From CAIUGU01 sp031398625 (lineage in GTDB: Bacteria > Pseudomonadota > Gammaproteobacteria > Steroidobacterales > Steroidobacteraceae): a stretch of 7,277 nt of DNA. Position numbers and translations under genes: made by a program. Positions within the stretch are counted from its first letter, which is position 1. Each line of letters begins with the position of its first letter. The notes beneath the pieces were generated by a model, which saw only the letters and a program-made list of their open reading frames with translations, was not told the DNA's origin and did no database searches. Where the stretch lies: the NCBI GenBank assembly GCA_031398625.1, contig JANNNQ010000284.1, forward strand, positions 1 to 7,277, given 5' to 3'. This document shows, in pieces, positions 1 to 4,800 of the stretch.

Positions 1-242
1 ATGAGCGTGGGTATGCCGCGCACGTTGAAGCGCTGCGGCGTCTTGGGGTTTTCGTCGATGTTGATCTTCGCGATGGTGACCTTGTCCTTGTACTCCGCGG
101 CGATCTCATCGAGCATCGGCGCGATCATCTTGCAGGGCCCGCACCATTCGGCCCAGAAATCCAGCAGCACGGGCTGCCGCGCCTTCAGTACGTTTGCTTC
201 GAAACTCAAGTCCGTGACCTGCACTATGTGCTCACTGCTCAC
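1..242 (-). CDS. trxA: thioredoxin 1, 5' part (runs off left edge)
   Basis: This is a cytoplasmic dithiol-disulfide oxidoreductase that reduces protein disulfides and serves ribonucleotide reductase, PAPS reductase and methionine sulfoxide reductases. The visible 80 residues carry the thioredoxin fold start: the buried acidic residue D28, the active site WCGPCK (catalytic C34 and C37), and the cis-proline loop RGIPTL (P78). The spacing matches E. coli TrxA with two extra N-terminal residues, so about 28 residues are missing at the edge. The start is a GTG at 242-240, chosen because a GGAGG Shine-Dalgarno (plus-strand cctcc, 252-256) sits 9 nt upstream and the protein then begins VSSEHIVQVTD, like the family. 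It is divergent from rhlB, an arrangement known from E. coli, where rho follows trxA; rho may therefore lie just off the left edge (inference). Family identity is very secure; the exact start is likely. Confidence 0.96.
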   Translation of the reverse strand, partial: MSSEHIVQVTDLSFEANVLKARQPVLLDFWAEWCGPCKMIAPMLDEIAAEYKDKVTIAKINIDENPKTPQRFNVRGIPTL

Positions 243-274
243 CAGGAAAATCCTCCAGCGATGGCTTGTATTGA

Positions 275-287
275 CGCATTCAATGCG
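275..287. repeat. inverted repeat in the trxA leader
   Basis: CGCATT-C-AATGCG is a perfect 6-bp inverted repeat around a single base. It lies about 19 nt upstream of the trxA Shine-Dalgarno, a place suitable for an operator or an mRNA structural element. A one-base loop makes a hairpin poor, so DNA binding by a dimer would be the more natural reading. It could equally be a chance match. Confidence 0.35.
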
Positions 288-392
288 GATGGGTGGCGTA
301 AAGGGGAATGGAAAAACGGGGGCAAATCGGCGATCGGTTGGATGACCCGGGTGTGCGACTCACGATGAGCGGCTGTGGGTGAGTGACTATGC

Positions 393-408
393 GTGCCCGG
401 TCAGGCAC
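393..408. repeat. short stem-loop, GTGCC/GGCAC
   Basis: GTGCC (393-397) and GGCAC (404-408) can pair around a 6-base loop. There is no U-run after it on the plus strand, so it is not a standard terminator. It lies about 150 bp upstream of trxA and far upstream of rhlB. The function is unknown, and chance occurrence in GC-rich DNA is plausible. Confidence 0.25.
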
Positions 409-489
409 AATGATTCAGATGTTGGCGGCTTCCTGAATGAGCGGCGCTCGTGACTTTAGGAACTTAAGGCCTTCGGAGTAGGGATGATG

Positions 490-505
490 CACCCTTGCAA
501 GGGTG
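490..505. repeat. 16-bp perfect palindrome, candidate operator
   Basis: CACCCTTGCAAGGGTG is a perfect, uninterrupted 16-bp palindrome and the strongest symmetric element in the window's non-coding DNA. It lies roughly midway between trxA and rhlB (248 bp from the trxA start, 330 bp from the rhlB start). As RNA it would form a 6-bp stem with a TGCA tetraloop; as DNA it has the dyad shape of a dimeric-regulator site. I do not recognise a known regulator consensus in it. Confidence 0.45.
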
Positions 506-694
506 GCTGATTTGAAACGGACGGCTCTCGTTGGCTTGAGTGACTCAGGCGCGGGTCGGGAACGAATCGGACTGGTCGAAATGGACTTGGCGTCGGCGGG
601 TGCGGGTCGAACCGCTCTGTTGGGCCGTATTTAAGCTGTCCGTCCTGCAATTTGCAAGCCTCGACCAGCCCAACTTGTCCAAACTTCACAATCT

Positions 695-708
695 GCCGGA
701 AGTCCGGC
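695..708 (+). repeat. GCCGGA/TCCGGC hairpin in the putative rhlB leader
   Basis: GCCGGA (695-700) and TCCGGC (703-708) are exact reverse complements separated by AG, giving a stable short hairpin with an effective four-base loop (AAGT). If rhlB is transcribed from far upstream, this would sit in its 5' leader about 130 nt before the start codon. No U-run follows. A nearby smaller inverted repeat, TGCAA-T-TTGCA at 646-656, would also be in the leader. Confidence 0.3.
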
Positions 709-835
709 CCCGACGTGCAAGAACTGCAACCCTTCGGAACGCACAACACCAACGGGGACCTCACGGCCCCCCATCCTCGACAGTACACAGCAGGAACCGG
801 AAATACTTTGACGACGCAATCCCCGGCGGCCAGCA

Positions 836-2344
836 ATGGCTGAATCGCACCTGACCGAACTTTCCTTTTCGAGTCTCCATCTGCCCGAATCCCTTGAGAA
901 GGGGCTGGCCGATGCAAACTTCGAGAAGTGCACGCCCATCCAGGCACAGACACTGCCGAGGGCGCTTGCAGGCCTCGATGTTGCAGGCCAGGCACAGACA
1001 GGGACCGGCAAGACCGCGGCCTTTCTCGTCGCACTGTATGCGCGCCTGCTCAGGGAACCGGCCGCACCCGACCGTCAGACCAGCGCACCGCGCGCCCTGA
1101 TCGTCGCGCCCACACGCGAACTGGCAGTCCAGATCCACAGTGATGCCGAGGTCCTGGGTTCCCATACGGGGATCCGGCTGGGACTCGCATTCGGCGGGGT
1201 GGATTACGAGAAGCAGCGCCGGCATCTCGAGGAAGGGGTGGACGTGCTGATCGGGACGCCTGGCCGCATCATCGATTTCTTCAAGCAGCGCGTATTCGAC
1301 CTGCGCTCGGTCCAGGCGGTGGTGCTGGATGAAGCGGATCGCATGTTCGACCTGGGCTTCATTACCGACATCCGGTACATCCTGCGGCGACTGCCCCCGC
1401 CTGACCAGCGGCTCAACATGCTGTTCTCCGCCACCCTCTCGCAGCGCGTGCTCGAACTGGCTTACGAGCACATGAACGACCCGCAGCTGGTGCGCATCGA
1501 GCCAGACAAGATGACCGTCGACCGCATCACGCAGGTCATCTACTACCCGTCCATGGACGAGAAGCCCAAGCTGCTGGTGGGCCTGCTCAAGCACATGGAC
1601 CCGACGCGCAGCATGGTGTTCGTGAACACGCGCCGCTGCGCCGAGGACCTGGAGCGGACCCTGCGCGGCAACGGCATCAACGCGGAAGCCATCTCCGGCG
1701 ACGTGCCGCAACGCAAGCGTCTGCGCATGCTCCGCGATTTCCACGACGGCACGCTGGCCGTTCTCATTGGTACCGACGTCGCATCACGTGGACTGCACAT
1801 TCCCGCCGTCAGTCATGTCTTCAATTACGACCTGCCGCAGGATCCGGAAGACTACGTGCATCGCATTGGTCGGACGGCACGGGCCGGAGCAGAGGGCGAC
1901 GCCATCAGTTTCGGCTGCGAAGAATACGTCGTGTCGCTGCCGGACATCGAGGCCTACATCGGACGGCGTCTGCCCGTGGCGCCCATTGCACCCGAGATGC
2001 TCGTCGAGCTGGCACCTTCGGAATCGCGCGCCAAACAGCGGTTCCGGGTTCATGGCGAGAGCGACCTGCCCAACCAGGACACCGGTCACGACCGGCCGCG
2101 GGGAAGGGGCGGACCACGCAGGGGCGGCCCGGCCGGCGGACCGCGGAGGGATCGACCCGCGCAGGCTGCTCCGCCGCCACCCCCGCCCGCCCCGCCTCTG
2201 GCACCCACCGCGGAAGGCTCAACGCAGGCAGAGGGAGGAGTGCCACGCAAACGCCGGCGGCGGCGGCGCCGTGGGCAGGGCGGCGGTCCGAATTCCTCGG
2301 ATCCTGCGAGCACCGGCTCTTCCCCGGACCCCGGATCAGCCTGA
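836..2344 (+). CDS. rhlB: ATP-dependent RNA helicase RhlB (DEAD-box) with extended C-terminal tail
   Basis: RhlB is the degradosome DEAD-box helicase: it unwinds structured RNA using ATP and feeds it to RNase E/PNPase. All core motifs are present in the 502-residue product: Q-motif region CTPIQAQ (32-38), Walker A AQTGTGKT (53-60), PTRELAVQ (92-99), TPGR (141-144), DEAD (165-168), SAT (198-200), VFVNT (261-265), SRGLHIPAV (317-325) and HRIGRTARAG (342-351). The stretch around RGLHIPAV, CEEY and IEAYIG and the N-terminal HLTE are RhlB-specific. Motif VI reads RTARAG where RTGRAG is usual. E. coli RhlB is about 421 residues; the excess here is a low-complexity tail after residue 400: RG/GG-rich (421-440), Pro-rich (446-457), then nine basic residues (471-479), suitable for RNA binding. 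The ATG at 836 gives the expected MAESHLTE start, although its ribosome binding site is weak. The 3' end overlaps yrfG by 9 bases. Confidence 0.96.
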   Translation: MAESHLTELSFSSLHLPESLEKGLADANFEKCTPIQAQTLPRALAGLDVAGQAQTGTGKTAAFLVALYARLLREPAAPDRQTSAPRALIVAPTRELAVQIHSDAEVLGSHTGIRLGLAFGGVDYEKQRRHLEEGVDVLIGTPGRIIDFFKQRVFDLRSVQAVVLDEADRMFDLGFITDIRYILRRLPPPDQRLNMLFSATLSQRVLELAYEHMNDPQLVRIEPDKMTVDRITQVIYYPSMDEKPKLLVGLLKHMDPTRSMVFVNTRRCAEDLERTLRGNGINAEAISGDVPQRKRLRMLRDFHDGTLAVLIGTDVASRGLHIPAVSHVFNYDLPQDPEDYVHRIGRTARAGAEGDAISFGCEEYVVSLPDIEAYIGRRLPVAPIAPEMLVELAPSESRAKQRFRVHGESDLPNQDTGHDRPRGRGGPRRGGPAGGPRRDRPAQAAPPPPPPAPPLAPTAEGSTQAEGGVPRKRRRRRRRGQGGGPNSSDPASTGSSPDPGSA

Positions 2345-3058
2345 GAAGCGAGGCAACTCCGCCGGCAGCAGATCGCTGACGGAATGCACTGCTGGAAACT
2401 CCTCGATAGCACGCGACGGCTGGGTCGAATCGGGTCGCGCCACCGCAAACACCTGGGCAATTCCGTGCGCCCGGGCCGCATGGAGCACTGGCAGGCTGTC
2501 GTCCACGAACAGCGCCTCGCCCGCCCCGTATTCCAGCCCCGCATCCAGCTCGCGCCAGAAACGCGCGTTTTCCTTCGGGAAGCCGTAACTGTGCGAACTG
2601 ATGAGCAGGTCGAAGTACGCTGCAAGCCCGGTCTGCGCGGCCTTGATGCGCAGGCTGTCGTGATGCGCATTGGTGATGAGGACGAGGCGCCGTCCGCTGG
2701 CCCTCACTGAGTCGAGGAATGCGGTCGCGCCGGGCAGGAAACGGATGTGCTCACGGGCTTCATGCTTGAGTCCTGCGACATCGAAGCCGATTTCCCGGGT
2801 CCAGAAATCCGTGCAGTACCACTCAAGGGTGCCCTGCCTCGCCGCAAAGCGCGGCACCAGCTCCTCTCTCGCCGCTTCGGTCGACATTCCGCGGAGTGCT
2901 GCAAAGCGCTGAGGGACCAGCTCCCGCCAGAAATAGTTGTCGAACCGGAGGTCGAGCAGCGTGCCGTCCATGTCGAGCAGCACGGTCTCGATCCGCCCCC
3001 AGTCAGGCAGGACAGCCGCGGGCGCAGGCGACGTGGTGGAGCGGGATGGGGGGGTCAA
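2336..3058 (-). CDS. yrfG: GMP/IMP nucleotidase YrfG (HAD-like phosphatase)
   Basis: This HAD-superfamily cytoplasmic phosphatase resembles E. coli YrfG, which dephosphorylates GMP and IMP. HAD motifs, numbered from the TTG start (240 aa): DMDGTLLDL with nucleophile D29 and acid/base D31; the conserved LVLITNA (T119); YGFPKE with K162; LFVDDS with D176/D177. The FDNYFW, EWYC and SHSYGFPKE stretches are typical of YrfG rather than of general HADs. No ATG lies in frame ahead of the catalytic strand. TTG at 3058-3056 is preferred because GAGG (plus strand cctc, 3066-3069) sits 7 nt before it. CTG at 3010-3008 would give 224 aa, closer to E. coli's 222. Codons 2-4 lie on a seven-C run, and an out-of-frame ATG (3092-3090) would be in frame with one C fewer. 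It is convergent with rhlB and divergent from cysQ; yrfG often neighbours nudE or cysQ in gammaproteobacteria, but nudE is not seen here. Product is secure; the start is uncertain. Confidence 0.92.
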   Translation of the reverse strand: MTPPSRSTTSPAPAAVLPDWGRIETVLLDMDGTLLDLRFDNYFWRELVPQRFAALRGMSTEAAREELVPRFAARQGTLEWYCTDFWTREIGFDVAGLKHEAREHIRFLPGATAFLDSVRASGRRLVLITNAHHDSLRIKAAQTGLAAYFDLLISSHSYGFPKENARFWRELDAGLEYGAGEALFVDDSLPVLHAARAHGIAQVFAVARPDSTQPSRAIEEFPAVHSVSDLLPAELPRFSG

Positions 3059-3118
3059 GCGGCAGCCTCGGTCCGGAATCTTGCGGGTGCATCTGATCGC
3101 TGCGGCAGTCAGCGTGCC

Positions 3119-3129
3119 GGTATGATACC
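3119..3129. promoter_or_regulatory. candidate -10 region within a palindrome between yrfG and cysQ
   Basis: GGTAT-G-ATACC is a perfect 5-bp inverted repeat that contains TATGAT (3121-3126) on the plus strand, five of six bases of the sigma-70 -10 consensus, and TATCAT on the minus strand. It lies about 50 bp before the cysQ start and about 65 bp before the yrfG start, so it could serve one or both divergent genes. No good -35 hexamer stands 16-18 bp from either hexamer, so any promoter would depend on an activator or be weak. Strand preference cannot be settled from sequence; cysQ is the better guess. Confidence 0.4.
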
Positions 3130-3175
3130 CGCCCGTTCCGCTGTCGGCCGCCCTCTTCCCGGAGCCTGAACCTGC

Positions 3176-3976
3176 TTGTCCACTGAAGATCTTCCAGCCC
3201 TGCTGCATGCCGCGCTCGCGATCGGCCAGGATGCCGCCCTCGCGATCCTGAAGGTGTACGCCACGGATTTCACCGTGGAGCACAAGGCCGATACCTCTCC
3301 CCTCACGGAGGCAGACCGCGCAGCCCACGGGATCATTACCCGCGGGCTGGCCAGGCTCACGCCCGCCATTCCGGTGCTGTCCGAGGAGTCCCAGGCCAGC
3401 CAGCATGAATTTGCCACCCGCCGTCACTGGCCTGCCCTCTGGCTGGTGGATCCGCTGGACGGCACGCGCGAATTCGTCAACCGGAACGGCGAGTTCACGA
3501 TCAACATCGCGCTGGTCCGCGACCACCGACCCGTGCTGGGGCTGGTGCTTGCCCCGGCCCTCGATCTCGCCTTCGGCGGCCTGCTCGGGCACGGAGCCTG
3601 GCGACGGCAGAAGGGAGAAACCCACCCCATCGGCGTGCACCGGCCAGCGCGCAAGCGGCCCGTGGTGGCTGGCAGCCGTTCCCATCGCGGCGCATCCCTG
3701 GACGCACTGCTCGAACGACTGGGCGACCATGAGCTGCTCTCGGTGGGCAGCGCACTCAAGCTCTGCCTGGTGGCCGAGGGGACGGCCGACCTCTATCCGC
3801 GACTTGGCGACACATTCGAGTGGGACACTGCAGCCGGTCAGGCGGTACTGGAAGCCGCCGGCGGCGTGGTGGTCGATCTGCAAGGGCGGCCGCTGCGCTA
3901 CAACGAGCGGGAAAGCCTGCGGAATCCGCACTTCCTCGCTTGCGGCGACAATGCGCGGGAGTGGTGGCGGATCTGA
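3176..3976 (+). CDS. cysQ: 3'(2'),5'-bisphosphate nucleotidase CysQ
   Basis: CysQ hydrolyses 3'-phosphoadenosine 5'-phosphate (PAP) to AMP and phosphate, clearing the by-product of PAPS-dependent sulfate reduction. The 266-residue product shows the inositol-monophosphatase-family metal sites in order: KADTSPLTEAD (37-47), SEES (69-72), DPLDGTREF (92-100) with metal ligands D92 and D95, and the second family motif WDTAAGQAVLEAAGG (216-230) with D217. GSALKLCLVAEG (191-202) and RNGEFTINIALV match CysQ rather than inositol monophosphatase or FBPase. The only workable start is TTG at 3176: there is no in-frame ATG or better GTG before the conserved N-terminus, and GGAG (3161-3164) lies 11 nt upstream. 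Its TGA overlaps the ATG of the DUF3301 gene, so the two are almost surely co-transcribed and coupled. It is divergent from yrfG, with a possible shared control region at 3119-3129. Confidence 0.96.
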   Translation: MSTEDLPALLHAALAIGQDAALAILKVYATDFTVEHKADTSPLTEADRAAHGIITRGLARLTPAIPVLSEESQASQHEFATRRHWPALWLVDPLDGTREFVNRNGEFTINIALVRDHRPVLGLVLAPALDLAFGGLLGHGAWRRQKGETHPIGVHRPARKRPVVAGSRSHRGASLDALLERLGDHELLSVGSALKLCLVAEGTADLYPRLGDTFEWDTAAGQAVLEAAGGVVVDLQGRPLRYNERESLRNPHFLACGDNAREWWRI

Positions 3977-4440
3977 TGACGCTCACATGGGGAATGCTGG
4001 CCGGATTGTGCCTTGCCGCCGGCGTCGCGTGGTTCTGGCATGACAGCCTGGGGGTGCGCGAGCGCGCGAACCAGGCTGCCATGGAAGCCTGCGAGCGGCT
4101 GCAGCTGCAGTTCCTCGATGGCACCGTCGCATTCGCCCGGCTGTGGCCGGCGCGAGGGATGAGCGGACGGCTGACGCTGCGCAGGACCTACGTATTCGAC
4201 TACACCGCGGACAGCATCGCCCGCCGCCAGGGATTCGTGGTGCTGCTCGGATCGCGGGTGGAAACAGTGGGATTCGCAAACGAACCGTCCCTCGCCGCTG
4301 CGCCTGTCCAGGCCGTCCCTGAATCCCGCGGCAAGGACGTCACTCCTTCCCTGGGCAACGTCTATGACCTCGAGTCCTGGCGCAAGAACCCGCGGCGCCC
4401 GGAAGCCGGCCGCCCGGAGCGGGAGAGCGGCGATGCATGA
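3976..4440 (+). CDS. DUF3301 family single-pass membrane-anchored protein
   Basis: The 154-residue product has an N-terminal hydrophobic helix (about residues 4-21) and a soluble part with the pattern of the DUF3301 family: a conserved C39 in MEACE, a QLQFLDGTVAFARLW block (43-57), and the strand GRLTLRRTYVFDYT (64-77) followed by a glycine-rich FVVLLG (87-92). The remainder (from about 105) is Pro/Arg-rich and probably disordered. Biochemical function is unknown for the family. The ATG at 3976 overlaps the cysQ stop (TGATG), so translation is coupled to cysQ. The open frame extends upstream to 3820, but only inside cysQ, so the 3976 start is preferred. A single short helix with positive residues after it (HDSLGVRER) suggests an inner-membrane anchor; the orientation is inferred. 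The family assignment rests on remembered motif pattern, not on a search. Confidence 0.85.
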   Translation: MTLTWGMLAGLCLAAGVAWFWHDSLGVRERANQAAMEACERLQLQFLDGTVAFARLWPARGMSGRLTLRRTYVFDYTADSIARRQGFVVLLGSRVETVGFANEPSLAAAPVQAVPESRGKDVTPSLGNVYDLESWRKNPRRPEAGRPERESGDA

Positions 4441-4552
4441 GACCCGGGGCCCCGCGGATTGGATTCACGGCAGCCGTTGGCTACAGTACGGGTTGGCCCG
4501 GAAGGTCCGCTTTGCCGCTGTAGCACCAGGATCGCAGCACCCGCGTCCATGA
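4433..4552 (+). CDS. possible 39-codon bridging ORF (hypothetical, may be a coupling leader)
   Basis: An ATG at 4433 opens a 39-codon frame that overlaps the last 8 bases of the DUF3301 gene and ends in a TGA (4550-4552) that overlaps the ATG of the DUF465 gene (4549-4551). A good Shine-Dalgarno (GGGAG, 4421-4425) stands 7 nt before it, whereas the DUF465 start has none of its own. The peptide starts MHETRGPADWIHGS and has no recognised domain, no membrane segment and several basic residues. An alternative ATG at 4437 opens a 28-codon frame. It may be a leader whose translation carries ribosomes to the DUF465 start, or it may be chance. The double overlap is the main argument for it. Confidence 0.35.
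   Translation: MHETRGPADWIHGSRWLQYGLARKVRFAAVAPGSQHPRP
4459..4487 (+). promoter_or_regulatory. candidate sigma-70 promoter for the DUF465-mscS pair
   Basis: TTGGAT (4459-4464) and TACAGT (4482-4487) stand exactly 17 bp apart, matching three of six -35 bases and four of six -10 bases. A transcript would begin near 4494, about 55 nt before the DUF465 start, and would omit the small ORF start at 4433. This would let DUF465 and the channel gene be expressed apart from cysQ. The hexamers are moderate, so this is a candidate only. Confidence 0.35.
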
Positions 4553-4773
4553 GCGATCTCGAGAACAAAGTCGACACCGAGACCTTCCGCCGCATTGAGC
4601 GCCTGCGTGCCTTGCGCATCGAGCACCGGGATCTCGACGATGTCATCCATCGCGTCCAGCTCGACCTGTACGCCGACGAGATCCAGCTCCGCCGGCTCAA
4701 GAAGCGCAAGCTGCTCCTCAAGGACCAGATCTCGCGGCTCGAAAGCGAGCTGATTCCCGACCTGAACGCCTGA
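4549..4773 (+). CDS. DUF465 / YdcH-like small coiled-coil protein
   Basis: The 74-residue, highly charged, all-helical product matches the DUF465 (YdcH-type) pattern: EHRDLDDVIHRV (25-36) followed by DEIQLRRLKKRKLLLKDQI (43-61) with heptad-like leucines, consistent with a short helical hairpin or coiled coil. No catalytic residues, signal or membrane segment are seen. The molecular role of the family is not established. The ATG at 4549 gives the normal family length. A TTG at 4459 would add 30 residues of unlike composition and is rejected. No ribosome binding site is obvious close to the ATG (an AGGA is 18-19 nt away), so translation may depend on coupling from the bridging ORF whose stop overlaps this start. 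The channel gene follows after 27 bases. Confidence 0.9.
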   Translation: MSDLENKVDTETFRRIERLRALRIEHRDLDDVIHRVQLDLYADEIQLRRLKKRKLLLKDQISRLESELIPDLNA

Positions 4774-4800
4774 TCCGCAAGAGCCCGCGCGCCGCAGCCG

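Larger units (their letters stand above)
243..835. other. long non-coding region between divergent trxA and rhlB
   Basis: These 593 bases separate two divergent genes and should hold both promoters. Open frames here on either strand (for example plus 540-854 and minus 456-1034) give low-complexity Arg/Pro/Ser-rich translations with no recognisable domain and run into rhlB out of frame, so I treat them as chance ORFs. The region contains several short inverted repeats (275-287, 393-408, 490-505, 646-656, 695-708). I could not find a convincing sigma-70 promoter pair for either gene, and no stem followed by a U-run that would be an intrinsic terminator. The rhlB start has only a weak ribosome binding site. 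A long rhlB leader or a small RNA is possible but unsupported. Confidence 0.7.

Noticed and set aside
1..345. Plus-strand 114-codon ORF
   Set aside because: It is the antisense shadow of trxA; the minus strand encodes the WCGPC thioredoxin with a clear ribosome binding site.
540..854. Plus-strand 104-codon ORF upstream of rhlB
   Set aside because: Low-complexity Arg/Pro/Trp-rich translation with no domain, overlapping rhlB out of frame and lacking a good ribosome binding site.
456..1744. Minus-strand ORFs of 126-327 codons opposite rhlB and its leader
   Set aside because: They are antisense shadows in GC-rich DNA; compositions are His/Arg/Val-rich and unlike any recognised family, while the plus strand holds all DEAD-box motifs.
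3059..3931. Extension of the yrfG frame upstream through cysQ
   Set aside because: The frame is open by chance opposite cysQ; the HAD domain starts only at about 3000 and the family length is about 220-240 residues.
4459..4773. Longer DUF465 protein starting at TTG 4459
   Set aside because: The added 30 residues are unlike the family, and family members start close to the ATG at 4549.
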